Below are positions 14,982-23,101 of a DNA stretch of 45,292 nucleotides, one piece after another. Source of the stretch: JAFGMQ01 sp036733345 (GTDB taxonomy: Bacteria; Desulfobacterota; DSM-4660; Desulfatiglandales; Desulfatiglandaceae); the NCBI GenBank assembly GCA_036733345.1, contig DAINAR010000026.1, forward strand, positions 1 through 45,292, in the 5' to 3' direction. The notes below the pieces were generated by a model. The model had not been told where the DNA came from. It did no database searches and saw only the letters and a list, made by a program, of their open reading frames with translations. How positions within the stretch are numbered: the first letter of the stretch is position 1; every line of letters starts with the position of its first letter. The translations under genes and the position numbers were made by a program.

Positions 14982-16052
14982 TCATTTGTCATACAATTCC
15001 GGATAGAGCTTTTTTGCGCATTCGGGACATAGACTGTGGCTGAAGTCGGCCTCGGAGTGGTCACGGATATAAGATTCAATCTGATTCCAGTAACCCTTGT
15101 CGTCGCGGATCTTTTTGCAGTTCGAACAAATTGGTAAAATGCCCCGCAACGTCCTGACCTCATCCAGCGCCTTCCTCAGTCGGGAACGTTCTTTTTCCAA
15201 TTTCTCTTCGGCCCGTTTGCGATTGGTTATGTCCTGATGGGTACCGGACATTATGAGCGGTTTCCCGTCCTGAGTCCATGTTGCAACCTTCCCTCTGTCG
15301 AGCACCCAGACCCAGCTTCCATCCCTGTGGCGCATGCGCACCTCGCATTCATAATAGGGAGATTCCTTTTTGAAATGCCTTTCCAGCAGATCATTTGACA
15401 CCTTCATATCATCAGGATGTGAAAATTTCTTCCAGGTCTCGATGGATAACGGCTTGATTTCCTCCAGACTGTATCCGATTATCTCAGCCCACCGTTCATT
15501 AAATATGGTCTCTCCCGTCTGGACATTCCACTCCCATGTGCCGACGTTGGTTCCCTCGAGAATGTAGGCCAGCCTCTGCCTTTTATTTGCCAGTTCCTTT
15601 TCCGCCGTTTTTCGGTCGGTAATGTCGTGAACGATGGAGTGGATAAGCTCTTTTCCCTCTGTATCAATCCTGCTGGCAAAAACCTCAACGTCCCTGATGG
15701 ACCCGTCAGCCCGCCTGTGTTGAAACTCAAAATTGATCCTTGTGAGTGTTCTCGCCTTTTCCATCTCCATTTTTATCTGTTCAGGCGAAAGGATGTTGAT
15801 GTCCTGAATCTTCATTTTTCGCAGCTGTTCCCGTGTCCACCCATAGAACTCTGCTGCCATGTTATTGGCGTCAATGATGTTGCCGTTATCGGGATCGATG
15901 ATCAGTTTGACTGCGGCGTGTTGCTCGAACAGATTCCTGAATAGAGCCTCGCTCTGACGCAAAGCGGCTTCAACATATCTGATTCCGGCTAATTCTTCTT
16001 CGAGTTTTCTGATTCTCTGTTCCAGGTCATCACGGGTGGGCTTTTCAGACAT
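14982..16052 (-). CDS. PAS-PAS sensory protein with C-terminal Cys-rich tail
   Basis: A 356-residue cytoplasmic signalling protein with no membrane segment. A coiled coil (1-35) is followed by PAS 1 (about 36-150, ending IVHDITDRKTAEKEL) and PAS 2 with PAC (about 160-285, ending SGTHQDITNRKRAEEKL). A second coiled coil leads to a tail containing LRGILPICSNCKKIRDDKGYW and SLCPECAKKLYPELY. This paired CxxC tail is widespread at the ends of PAS and response-regulator proteins in Desulfobacterota; its function is unknown. No kinase, GGDEF or HTH output domain is present, so it probably acts through a partner. GGGAGA precedes ATG 16052. It lies between the CoA-transferase and dehydrogenase genes. 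Confidence 0.88.
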   Translation of the reverse strand: MSEKPTRDDLEQRIRKLEEELAGIRYVEAALRQSEALFRNLFEQHAAVKLIIDPDNGNIIDANNMAAEFYGWTREQLRKMKIQDINILSPEQIKMEMEKARTLTRINFEFQHRRADGSIRDVEVFASRIDTEGKELIHSIVHDITDRKTAEKELANKRQRLAYILEGTNVGTWEWNVQTGETIFNERWAEIIGYSLEEIKPLSIETWKKFSHPDDMKVSNDLLERHFKKESPYYECEVRMRHRDGSWVWVLDRGKVATWTQDGKPLIMSGTHQDITNRKRAEEKLEKERSRLRKALDEVRTLRGILPICSNCKKIRDDKGYWNQIESYIRDHSEADFSHSLCPECAKKLYPELYDK

Positions 16053-16364
16053 ACCATGGTTCTCCCGCTGCTCATAAAGCAGGTTTTAAGTTAACCATTC
16101 TAAATGCTGAGGGTTGAGGACTGAATTACCACTTTTTCGCCAAGGGTATGAGCGAGTCGGAACTTCAGTTTTCATATGAATATTTTTGCACAGTGAAAAA
16201 AATAACTCAAGCAAACATTGCGTGAACCTTTTCTTTGATCTTAAGAAAATTTAGCTGGCAAATTCAGTCACATTTATTAACCATATTCGAAAAAGGCCGT
16301 AATAAGATTGGGAGTAAGTTGTGATTAAGTATTAAATCGTGCAGAAATAACATCCTAAAGGTAA
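16053..16364. other. Intergenic stretch, nothing recognised
   Basis: 312 bases upstream of the PAS gene and downstream of the dehydrogenase gene, both on the minus strand. AT-rich, with no coding frame, clear promoter or terminator-like hairpin. Confidence 0.5.
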
Positions 16365-17699
16365 CTATTTATAGATCTTGTCTTCCACCGTTTTGTAGGC
16401 CATCTCTGTAGGGGTAATCCCAAGCTCTTTAGCCATGCTCAGATTACTCCATGTCTGTTTACTGCAAAGTTCCTCGATCTTCGTATAAAGTGTTTTAATA
16501 TCTGCTTTTTCCTGATTAACAAATTCTTCGTATCCAGACATTACACCGCCGATATTGTGCCACCATGCTACCTGAAAGGTAATGCCGGCCTTTTCAAGTT
16601 CACGGGCAAGATCATACTCCTCCTCCTGACTCGAGGCCTTTAATTGATTGTTGGCGCCGCCCAGGATGATCTTAAATTTCATCCCTGGAATCCGCTCTTT
16701 TGTGATAATGCCTCCAATGGCCGATGGAGAAAAAATATCAGCATCCACGTAATAGATATCTTCAGGATCAACAACACTGATGGACTGTTCCGGGTATTTT
16801 TCTTTAAGGCCACGAATTGTTTTCTCATCAGAATCACAGACAATCAGCCGTGCATCTTCCTGAATCAAATACTCTGCCAGGACATGGCCAACTGCTCCCA
16901 AACCCTGTATGGCAATGGTTTTACCCTTCAGGGACTCGGAGCCGAAAACGAATTTTGCCGCCTGTTTCATGGCATGATATGTCCCGTATGCCGTGGGGCC
17001 TCCGCTTGGTCCCAAAGGCCCGTTTGCCGCACCGGCAAATCCAAGCGAGAAATGTTTCTTAACAACATCCGCCAATTCAGGAGGGTATCGCATATCCGGT
17101 CCGGTTGTATTCCTGCATCGGTCATTTGCATAGGCCAGAAAGCCGACCTCATCCAGATCACTTAAATCAACCGGCTTTGCCTGAACAGTGATCTTACACC
17201 CCCCGCAGGGCACCATGGCGGCAACATTTTTGAAACTCATGCCTCTCGCGAGATTCATACCGTCAATAATAACATCTATTTCCTCTTCCTCAGGCTCATG
17301 CCTTCGGATACCTCCCATGACAACGGCCTGACTCCTGTTGTTGATACCGCATTTGACGCTGTGGACATGACAGATAAATCTGATATCCCTGCTTTTAAGG
17401 TAATAGCCGTCGAGCATGATATGGCGTCCTTTCCTCATTAGACCGATTACCCTTTCAAGATAATCCATCAGCCCGTATTTCTGAAAAAGGCCGCGCGTCT
17501 CAAGGTCATTACAGAAACGCGCATCCCTGGTTAAAGGGGAAAAAACCGTAAAGGACTTATTGTATTCGCACCACTGGATGTAGTCATCCCATTCCCTGGC
17601 TGAATAGAGCACAGCCTGATCAGTTCGCCAGTCATAATGAATCTGGAATCGATTCAGTCCTTCCTTGATCAATACGGTAAACAGACTTTCTTTTGCCAT
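16365..17699 (-). CDS. Divergent Glu/Leu/Phe/Val-type dehydrogenase
   Basis: A 444-residue NAD(P)-dependent amino-acid dehydrogenase. GGIRRHEPEEEE and ARGMSFKNVAAMVPCGGCKITV match the substrate domain, with Lys169 in the place of the catalytic lysine of GGGK in Leu/Glu dehydrogenases (GGCK here). GPDMRYPPELADV covers the catalytic Asp region, and IAIQGLGAVGHVLAEYL is the nucleotide-binding turn. The family interconverts amino acids and 2-oxoacids. The N-terminal part before the catalytic lysine is about 90 residues longer than in Bacillus LeuDH. ATG 17699 has AAGGAG upstream; a longer frame to 17726 lacks one. Proximity to the 2-oxoacid oxidoreductase and CoA-transferase suggests a role in amino-acid oxidation. 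Confidence 0.85.
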   Translation of the reverse strand: MAKESLFTVLIKEGLNRFQIHYDWRTDQAVLYSAREWDDYIQWCEYNKSFTVFSPLTRDARFCNDLETRGLFQKYGLMDYLERVIGLMRKGRHIMLDGYYLKSRDIRFICHVHSVKCGINNRSQAVVMGGIRRHEPEEEEIDVIIDGMNLARGMSFKNVAAMVPCGGCKITVQAKPVDLSDLDEVGFLAYANDRCRNTTGPDMRYPPELADVVKKHFSLGFAGAANGPLGPSGGPTAYGTYHAMKQAAKFVFGSESLKGKTIAIQGLGAVGHVLAEYLIQEDARLIVCDSDEKTIRGLKEKYPEQSISVVDPEDIYYVDADIFSPSAIGGIITKERIPGMKFKIILGGANNQLKASSQEEEYDLARELEKAGITFQVAWWHNIGGVMSGYEEFVNQEKADIKTLYTKIEELCSKQTWSNLSMAKELGITPTEMAYKTVEDKIYK

Positions 17700-17838
17700 A
17701 GAAATACTCCTTTCGTAACAGACCATTAATCAGCAGACATTCTACCCCAACCGTCGCTATTAATAATTTCGATCCGGTAACATACCGAATATTGATATTC
17801 CTGGAAAAAATCGAAAATCACCATCCTCTGTTATTCCG
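17700..17838. other. Spacer upstream of the dehydrogenase gene
   Basis: First part of a 355-base gap between minus-strand genes. No gene is seen. It should carry the dehydrogenase promoter, but no box is convincing. The rest of the gap is filled by dispersed repeats. Confidence 0.4.
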
Positions 17839-17880
17839 ACCAGCCAACCAGCCATAGGCTGGTAAAAGGCTGATAAATCC
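17839..17880. repeat. Small hairpin repeat, related to the one at the window end
   Basis: CCAGCC-ATA-GGCTGG followed by TAAAAGGCTGATAAATCC. The stem plus the TAAAAGGC tail matches TCAGCC-GAA-GGCTGATAAAAGGC near 45254-45276. The outer base pair differs between copies but stays paired (C-G versus T-A). Confidence 0.5.
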
Positions 17881-17918
17881 TGTTGGAATCCAGGGTTATT
17901 AAGTAATTACGAAGCATC

Positions 17919-18056
17919 TGGACTCCGGCCCCGAACAGGAATCCGGGACAGGAGTTTACCCGCCAATCATTGTGGCGGGTTTACCCGCCAATCATTGTGG
18001 CGGGTTTACCCCGAGCTTGACGCGGGGCCGGAGTGACGACTTTTTTCGAGTGCATC
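17919..18056. repeat. Dispersed palindromic repeat, copy 1
   Basis: The outer stem is ACTCCGGCCCCG (17922-17933) with CGGGGCCGGAGT (18023-18034), perfect over 12 bases. Inside lie GAACAGGAATCCGGG and a 25-base unit containing ACCCGCCAATCATTGTGGCG, present twice in tandem (17955-17979, 17980-18004). The right end GACGACTTTTTTCGAGTGCA continues into the stop codon of the NTF2-like gene. Copy 2 is at 26088-26295. Confidence 0.85.
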
Positions 18057-18435
18057 AGGATTGATTCTCATGAAAATCGGCCCTAATTGCTGCTGTATCG
18101 TATATTATTTTCAATCTTTTTATTCTATTACTGTCCCATGAAATCTCAAAGACGTCAACGCACTCAAATTCAACTGTCTTCCCGTTTTTAAGCGTCCAGA
18201 GGTAATGAAAGTGAAGTGCCAGATCGGGAGTCCCGCTTACTGAATGGAAGATGTTAAGAAGTCTGGTTTCAGAGCGACCGGTATCAGCGAAAAGGTCTTT
18301 ATAAAACCTGGCGGCAGACATCTCTCCATATAATGGGGAAACGACCACAGCATCCTGATCAAAAAGCGACAGAATCTTTTCCAGGCTTCCTTCATTAAGT
18401 GCATCAAGATATTGCCTGCAGATTTCTTGGACCAT
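18055..18435 (-). CDS. NTF2-like / SnoaL-like protein
   Basis: A 126-residue single-domain protein of the NTF2-like fold. It has an N-terminal helix VQEICRQYLDALNEGSLEKILSLFD, then DAVVVSPLYGEMSAARFYKDLF, then strands ending in VDVFEISWDSNRIKRLKIIYD. The pattern, and the conserved Trp and Asp before the last strand, are typical of SnoaL/ketosteroid-isomerase-like proteins, most of unassigned substrate. There is no signal peptide. Its TGA stop lies at the edge of the dispersed repeat, so the last residues may have been altered when the repeat arrived. Confidence 0.8.
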   Translation of the reverse strand: MVQEICRQYLDALNEGSLEKILSLFDQDAVVVSPLYGEMSAARFYKDLFADTGRSETRLLNIFHSVSGTPDLALHFHYLWTLKNGKTVEFECVDVFEISWDSNRIKRLKIIYDTAAIRADFHENQS

Positions 18436-19003
18436 AATACTACCACAAAGTTACAAAATATATATGGCGCAGCGGACTTTTACAATGCACGTTATGCATC
18501 AAAATACCCTTTTACTATTGATTATTTATTATGAGAGGTGTTTCAAATACTGATTATATTTCCTGATGCCGGCCGTTCTTTATTCAAAAACAAGAAAAGC
18601 AATAACATACAGGCCCGTATGTTTTTTTTATGAATTTACAAGTTAACAATTTAATATAACAAAGGCCTCTGATTCATCAAACCCGGTTATCAATAAAACC
18701 GGTTATAATCCAGGACCTGATATTAATTCCGATTTTATTTTAAGATATACCAGAAGATCAGAGACTGATAAAGAACAAATTCATCGCAACTGAATGAAGT
18801 GTGCCAGAATCATCAATATTGGATTTGACTTAGAGATACCTAAATGGTATTTTTACCAGTTATCATTTCAGATAAAATCTTGTATCTACAATATGGGGAA
18901 AGGCTTATCCCGTTATCACCGATACAATTTTCGTATTTTTAGGCCTGAGAGCCATACAAACAACATCGAAGCATCTTGATTTTATTAACCGGAGGCACAT
19001 TTA
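18436..19003. other. Intergenic region upstream of ileS
   Basis: 568 bases with no supportable gene. A possible plus-strand promoter is TTGACT (18825-18830), 17 bases, TATTTT (18848-18853), leaving a leader of about 150 bases before ileS. I looked for a T-box leader (stems, AGGTGG-like box, terminator) and saw none. Confidence 0.4.
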
Positions 19004-21805
19004 ATGGACTATAAACAAACTCTTAATCTTCCCAAAACCGAATTCCCCATGAAAGCAAACCTTGTTAAAAAGGAACCCGAAATCCTTGAAAAATGGGAAA
19101 GATTGAATCTATATCAATTAATCCGTGATTCATCAAAGGGCCGGAAACGCTACATGCTTCATGACGGCCCCCCATATGCAAACGGAAATATCCACATGGG
19201 GACAGCCTTCAACAAAGTCTTGAAAGACATTATTATCAAGTCCAAACAGATGGCGGGATTTGATGTGCCCTATGTGCCCGGATGGGACTGCCACGGCCTC
19301 CCAATTGAACATAAGGTGGATCAGGAGCTTGGCCGCAGGAAACTGGATATGACCCAGGCGGAAATAAGAAGTTTCTGCCGGAAGTATGCTGAGAAGTATA
19401 TCGACATCCAGCGCAGTGAGTTCAAACGCCTTGGGGTTTTAGGCGAATGGAACAACCCGTATCTTACAATGAATTATCCTTACGAAGCCACCATTGTCAG
19501 GGAATTCGGAAAATTCGCCCTGAACGGCAGTGTAGTTAGAAGCAAAAAACCGATTTACTGGTGTATATCCTGCAAGACAGCACTCGCTGAAGCAGAGGTT
19601 GAATATGAAGATCATACTTCTCCTTCAATATATGTAAAGTTCCCGATGATTTCCGACCTGAGTCAGGCATACCCTGCCCTGAAGGGGAAAAAGGTCTCAA
19701 TCGTGATATGGACAACAACACCATGGACAATACCGGCGAATCTTGCAATTGCTCTGCATCCTGATTTTGAATACGTAGCTGTTGAAACCGGGGACAAAGA
19801 AGTTCTGATCCTTGCCGAGGGGCTTCTTGATATATGCATGGACACCTTTGACATAAAGACATATGAAACGATCGCTGAGATTAAGGCTTCTGAACTTGAA
19901 AATCTCCAGGCAAGACATCCTCTGTATGACAGGCCCTCTGTTATTGTCCTGGCCCCTTATGTAACTCTTGACGCAGGAACGGGATGCGTGCACACTGCAC
20001 CCGGCCACGGAAGAGAAGACTATGAAACGGGCATTAAATACAGGATAGACGCTTATTCGCCTGTTGATGGTTCGGGCTGTTTTACAGAAGATGTAGGTTT
20101 TTTTGCCGGCATGAACGTATTTGAAGCCAACAGGGTGGTTAACGACAAACTCAAGGACGTCGGCGCTCTCCTCAAGGAGCAGGATATTACCCATGAATAT
20201 CCGCACTGCTGGCGGTGCAAAAAGCCGGTTATCTTCAGGTCCACCGAACAGTGGTTTATTTCAATGGAAAAAAACGATCTGAGGCAAAAGGCCCTTGATG
20301 CCATCAACAGGGTGTCATGGATACCTTCCTGGGGCATGGACCGTATTTATTCAATGATTGAAAACCGCCCGGATTGGTGCATCTCACGCCAGAGGTCATG
20401 GGGTGTGCCTATAACCGTATTCTTCTGCAGTGAATGCGGCGAGGTCATAATATCCCAGGAAATTATAGATAATATCTGCAGAATGGTTGAAAAGGAAGGT
20501 GCGGATATATGGTTTACAGAAACTGAGACCAATTTGCTGCCTGAGGGATATAAATGCCCGAAATGCAGTTCAGATAAATTTGAAAAGGAGACAGATATCC
20601 TGGATGTATGGTTTGATTCGGGCGTCAGCTATGCCGCAGTTATGGAAAACAGGGAGTATCTTGACAGTCCTTCAGACCTTTACCTTGAGGGAAGTGATCA
20701 GCACAGGGGCTGGTTCCACAGCTCACTCCTCTGCTCAGTAGGTACCAGAAATGAAGCACCGTATAAAAGCGTCCTGACCCATGGCTTTGTTGTGGACGGC
20801 TCTGGCAAGGCCATGCACAAATCAGCCGGAAATGTCATCGCACCCGAAGACCTGATAAAGAACTACGGAGCCGAGATCATAAGGCTCTGGGTGGCCGGCG
20901 AAGACTACAGAGATAATATCCGCCTTTCCAAGGAAATCCTCCAGCGTCTGACAGAGGCCTACAGGAGAATTAGAAATACATGCCGCTATCTTCTGGGGAA
21001 TCTGGGCGATTTTGATCCTGAAAAAGACAGGGTTGACTATTCACAGATGGAGGAACTTGACCGCTGGGCATTGCACCAGCTTCAGGAATTAAATGAAAGG
21101 GTGCTCAACGCATATGAAAATTTTGATTTTCATCTCATATATCATAACCTTCACAACTTCTGCGTCCTTGATCTTTCATCCTTTTACCTTGATATCATAA
21201 AAGACAGGCTGTACACCTCTCCTCCTGACTCGGTCGCCGTTCGTTCAGCACAGACTGCCATGAGCGAAATTCTCGAGGTGCTTGTGAGGCTCATGGCGCC
21301 TATTCTTTCCTATACAGCTGATGAGATATGGAGTTACATGAAAGGACAGAACCGGCCTTTAAGCGTGCATGCCGATCTTTTTGTTCCTGCAAGAGACTCT
21401 TATAAAGATCCCGAACTCGCCAGCCGCTGGGAAGGCATTATTTCGATACGCAAGGAGGTGACTAAGGCCCTTGAGGTGGCTAGAAAGGAAAAGAGGATCG
21501 GACATTCTCTGGATGCGTCTGTAACCCTGGGGGTATCAGATGGGCTTCTTGAAGAAATAAAGCTTCCTCCGGAAGATCAGCTCAGGACGATTTTTATTGT
21601 CTCTTCTGTAAAGACCGTACCAGTTGACGACCTCCCTGAAGAGGTTTTGAATGAAAATATCTCAGGTTTAAAAATTCGTATAGCGCCATCAAGCGATCCA
21701 AAGTGCGAGAGATGCTGGATTCATGACCCCACTGTTGGCCATGACGATAATCACCCGACTGTATGCAAGCGATGCCTGAACGTATTAAAAGAAATTACCA
21801 TCTGA
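19004..21805 (+). CDS. ileS: Isoleucyl-tRNA synthetase
   Basis: Class I aminoacyl-tRNA synthetase (933 aa) charging tRNA-Ile. It has the HIGH-type motif HMGT at residues 64-67 (DGPPYANGNIHMGTAFNK), the editing domain with TTPWTIPANLAIALHP and GTGCVHTAPGHG, DVWFDSGVSYAAV, the KMSKS-type loop MHKSAGN, and a C-terminal zinc finger (CERCW and CKRC). Length and domain order are those of bacterial IleS. GGAGG precedes the ATG. The 3' end overlaps lspA, giving the common ileS-lspA-lgt order. Confidence 0.98.
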   Translation: MDYKQTLNLPKTEFPMKANLVKKEPEILEKWERLNLYQLIRDSSKGRKRYMLHDGPPYANGNIHMGTAFNKVLKDIIIKSKQMAGFDVPYVPGWDCHGLPIEHKVDQELGRRKLDMTQAEIRSFCRKYAEKYIDIQRSEFKRLGVLGEWNNPYLTMNYPYEATIVREFGKFALNGSVVRSKKPIYWCISCKTALAEAEVEYEDHTSPSIYVKFPMISDLSQAYPALKGKKVSIVIWTTTPWTIPANLAIALHPDFEYVAVETGDKEVLILAEGLLDICMDTFDIKTYETIAEIKASELENLQARHPLYDRPSVIVLAPYVTLDAGTGCVHTAPGHGREDYETGIKYRIDAYSPVDGSGCFTEDVGFFAGMNVFEANRVVNDKLKDVGALLKEQDITHEYPHCWRCKKPVIFRSTEQWFISMEKNDLRQKALDAINRVSWIPSWGMDRIYSMIENRPDWCISRQRSWGVPITVFFCSECGEVIISQEIIDNICRMVEKEGADIWFTETETNLLPEGYKCPKCSSDKFEKETDILDVWFDSGVSYAAVMENREYLDSPSDLYLEGSDQHRGWFHSSLLCSVGTRNEAPYKSVLTHGFVVDGSGKAMHKSAGNVIAPEDLIKNYGAEIIRLWVAGEDYRDNIRLSKEILQRLTEAYRRIRNTCRYLLGNLGDFDPEKDRVDYSQMEELDRWALHQLQELNERVLNAYENFDFHLIYHNLHNFCVLDLSSFYLDIIKDRLYTSPPDSVAVRSAQTAMSEILEVLVRLMAPILSYTADEIWSYMKGQNRPLSVHADLFVPARDSYKDPELASRWEGIISIRKEVTKALEVARKEKRIGHSLDASVTLGVSDGLLEEIKLPPEDQLRTIFIVSSVKTVPVDDLPEEVLNENISGLKIRIAPSSDPKCERCWIHDPTVGHDDNHPTVCKRCLNVLKEITI

Positions 21806-22269
21806 TGGTATGGCCAGCACTGGCCGTTGTCCTGCTTGATCAGATATCCAAATATGCTGTTGCCCACAGTCTCAGGTTATACGAGACTGTGCCTGTAATA
21901 ACCGGGTTTTTTAATCTGGTTCATACTAGAAACCGCGGAATGGCATTCGGCCTCATGAACAGGCCTGGTATCGGGCTGGGGTTTTTTGTGCTCCTGGCAG
22001 CAAGCATAGGGGCAACTGCTGTATTGCTGTTCTGGTTCCTGAAGCTGAAAAAAGAAGAAAAATTAATGACAATGGGGCTTTCTGTTGTTCTTGGAGGGGC
22101 ACTGGGAAACCTCATCGACAGAGTCTTTCATAGGGAAGTTATAGATTTCATTGATATCTATTATGGCAAATACCATTGGCCGGCCTTTAACATAGCTGAC
22201 TCAGCCATAACAACAGGCACATTATTGATAGCCATATGCCTTTTATTTAAACGTTCTCCGGCAAAGTGA
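21763..22269 (+). CDS. lspA: Lipoprotein signal peptidase (signal peptidase II)
   Basis: Membrane aspartyl protease that removes signal peptides from diacylglyceryl-modified prolipoproteins. Four hydrophobic segments are seen, with LLDQISKY in the first, NLVHTRNRGMAFGL, GGALGNLIDRV containing the first catalytic Asp, and FNIADSAIT with the second. The start is uncertain: in-frame ATGs lie at 21763, 21772 and 21805 (the last as TGATG with the ileS stop) and none has a good ribosome site. The basic stretch ERIKRNYH before the first membrane segment favours an early start. Confidence 0.93.
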   Translation: MQAMPERIKRNYHLMVWPALAVVLLDQISKYAVAHSLRLYETVPVITGFFNLVHTRNRGMAFGLMNRPGIGLGFFVLLAASIGATAVLLFWFLKLKKEEKLMTMGLSVVLGGALGNLIDRVFHREVIDFIDIYYGKYHWPAFNIADSAITTGTLLIAICLLFKRSPAK

Positions 22270-22303
22270 GGGGCCGGCCAGTATAGAGAGTCTGAAAGAA
22301 TTC

Positions 22304-23086
22304 ATGCACCCTGATCTTATTTCAATAGGCAATTTTACACTTCATACCTACGGCCTGTTCGTGGCGGCCGGCTTTTTTACCGGTCTCATAATAACAATCA
22401 GGATCGGAAAGCCAGAAGGCTTTTCAGCACAGCAGATAATGGACATGGGTTTTATCATTGTCCTTTCTGCCATAATCGGATCAAGATTATTGTATGTGCT
22501 GATGAATATCAGCTATTACATCAACAGTCCGCTTGATATAATTAAAATATGGCAGGGAGGGCTTGTCTTTTCAGGCGGGATAATCGGTGTCGTAATGGTG
22601 ATGTCCTTGTATATAAGAAGGCACCGATTTCCATTCTGGAAGACGGCTGACCTATGGGCACCTGCGGCGGCAATAGGCCAGGCTATTGGAAGGATAGGGT
22701 GTCTGATGGCGGGCTGCTGTTACGGCCGGCCGACAGATTCATTACTGGGTATAGTCTTTACGCATCCTCATTCCCTGGCGCCCCTTAATATTCCCCTTCA
22801 TCCGACTCAGATATATTCTTCCATAAGCGGATTTGGTATTTTCATAATACTTATGCTGATGCGCCCTGGACGGCTTTTTAACGGACAGATATTCCTGTGG
22901 TTTCTGATCCTTCACAGCACAGCACGGCTATTCATTGAAAAATTCCGCGGAGATGACAGAGGAATACTTCAAGGCGCCGGAATGAGCGTTACCCAGCTTG
23001 TCTCAACCCTGCTCCTGGCCGGCTCGGTAATTGCGCTCATTATAATCAAGTCCAGAACAACAAAAAAGAACGGCACAGGATCTTGA
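22304..23086 (+). CDS. lgt: Prolipoprotein diacylglyceryl transferase
   Basis: Integral membrane enzyme (260 aa) that transfers diacylglyceryl from phosphatidylglycerol to the lipobox cysteine, the step before LspA. Motifs are HTYGLFVAAGFF with the conserved His, GGLVFSGGIIG, GRIGCLMAGCCYG (Lgt signature, Asn of GRxGNFxN replaced as in many homologues), HPTQIYSS and a C-terminal FRGDDRG. About seven membrane segments. It follows lspA by 34 bases, which puts lipoprotein maturation in one operon with ileS. It converges on the inositol-phosphate synthase gene. Confidence 0.95.
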   Translation: MHPDLISIGNFTLHTYGLFVAAGFFTGLIITIRIGKPEGFSAQQIMDMGFIIVLSAIIGSRLLYVLMNISYYINSPLDIIKIWQGGLVFSGGIIGVVMVMSLYIRRHRFPFWKTADLWAPAAAIGQAIGRIGCLMAGCCYGRPTDSLLGIVFTHPHSLAPLNIPLHPTQIYSSISGFGIFIILMLMRPGRLFNGQIFLWFLILHSTARLFIEKFRGDDRGILQGAGMSVTQLVSTLLLAGSVIALIIIKSRTTKKNGTGS

Positions 23087-23101
23087 ACGAAGCAATATAA
23101 A

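Noticed and set aside
17955..18004. Possible CRISPR array from the tandem 25-base unit
   Set aside because: Two directly adjacent copies without spacers and no cas genes. It is an internal duplication in a palindromic repeat.
18436..19003. T-box riboswitch upstream of ileS, and a 61-codon frame at 18794-18979
   Set aside because: No T-box motif, specifier stem or terminator could be found. The frame has no ribosome site and no protein-like pattern.
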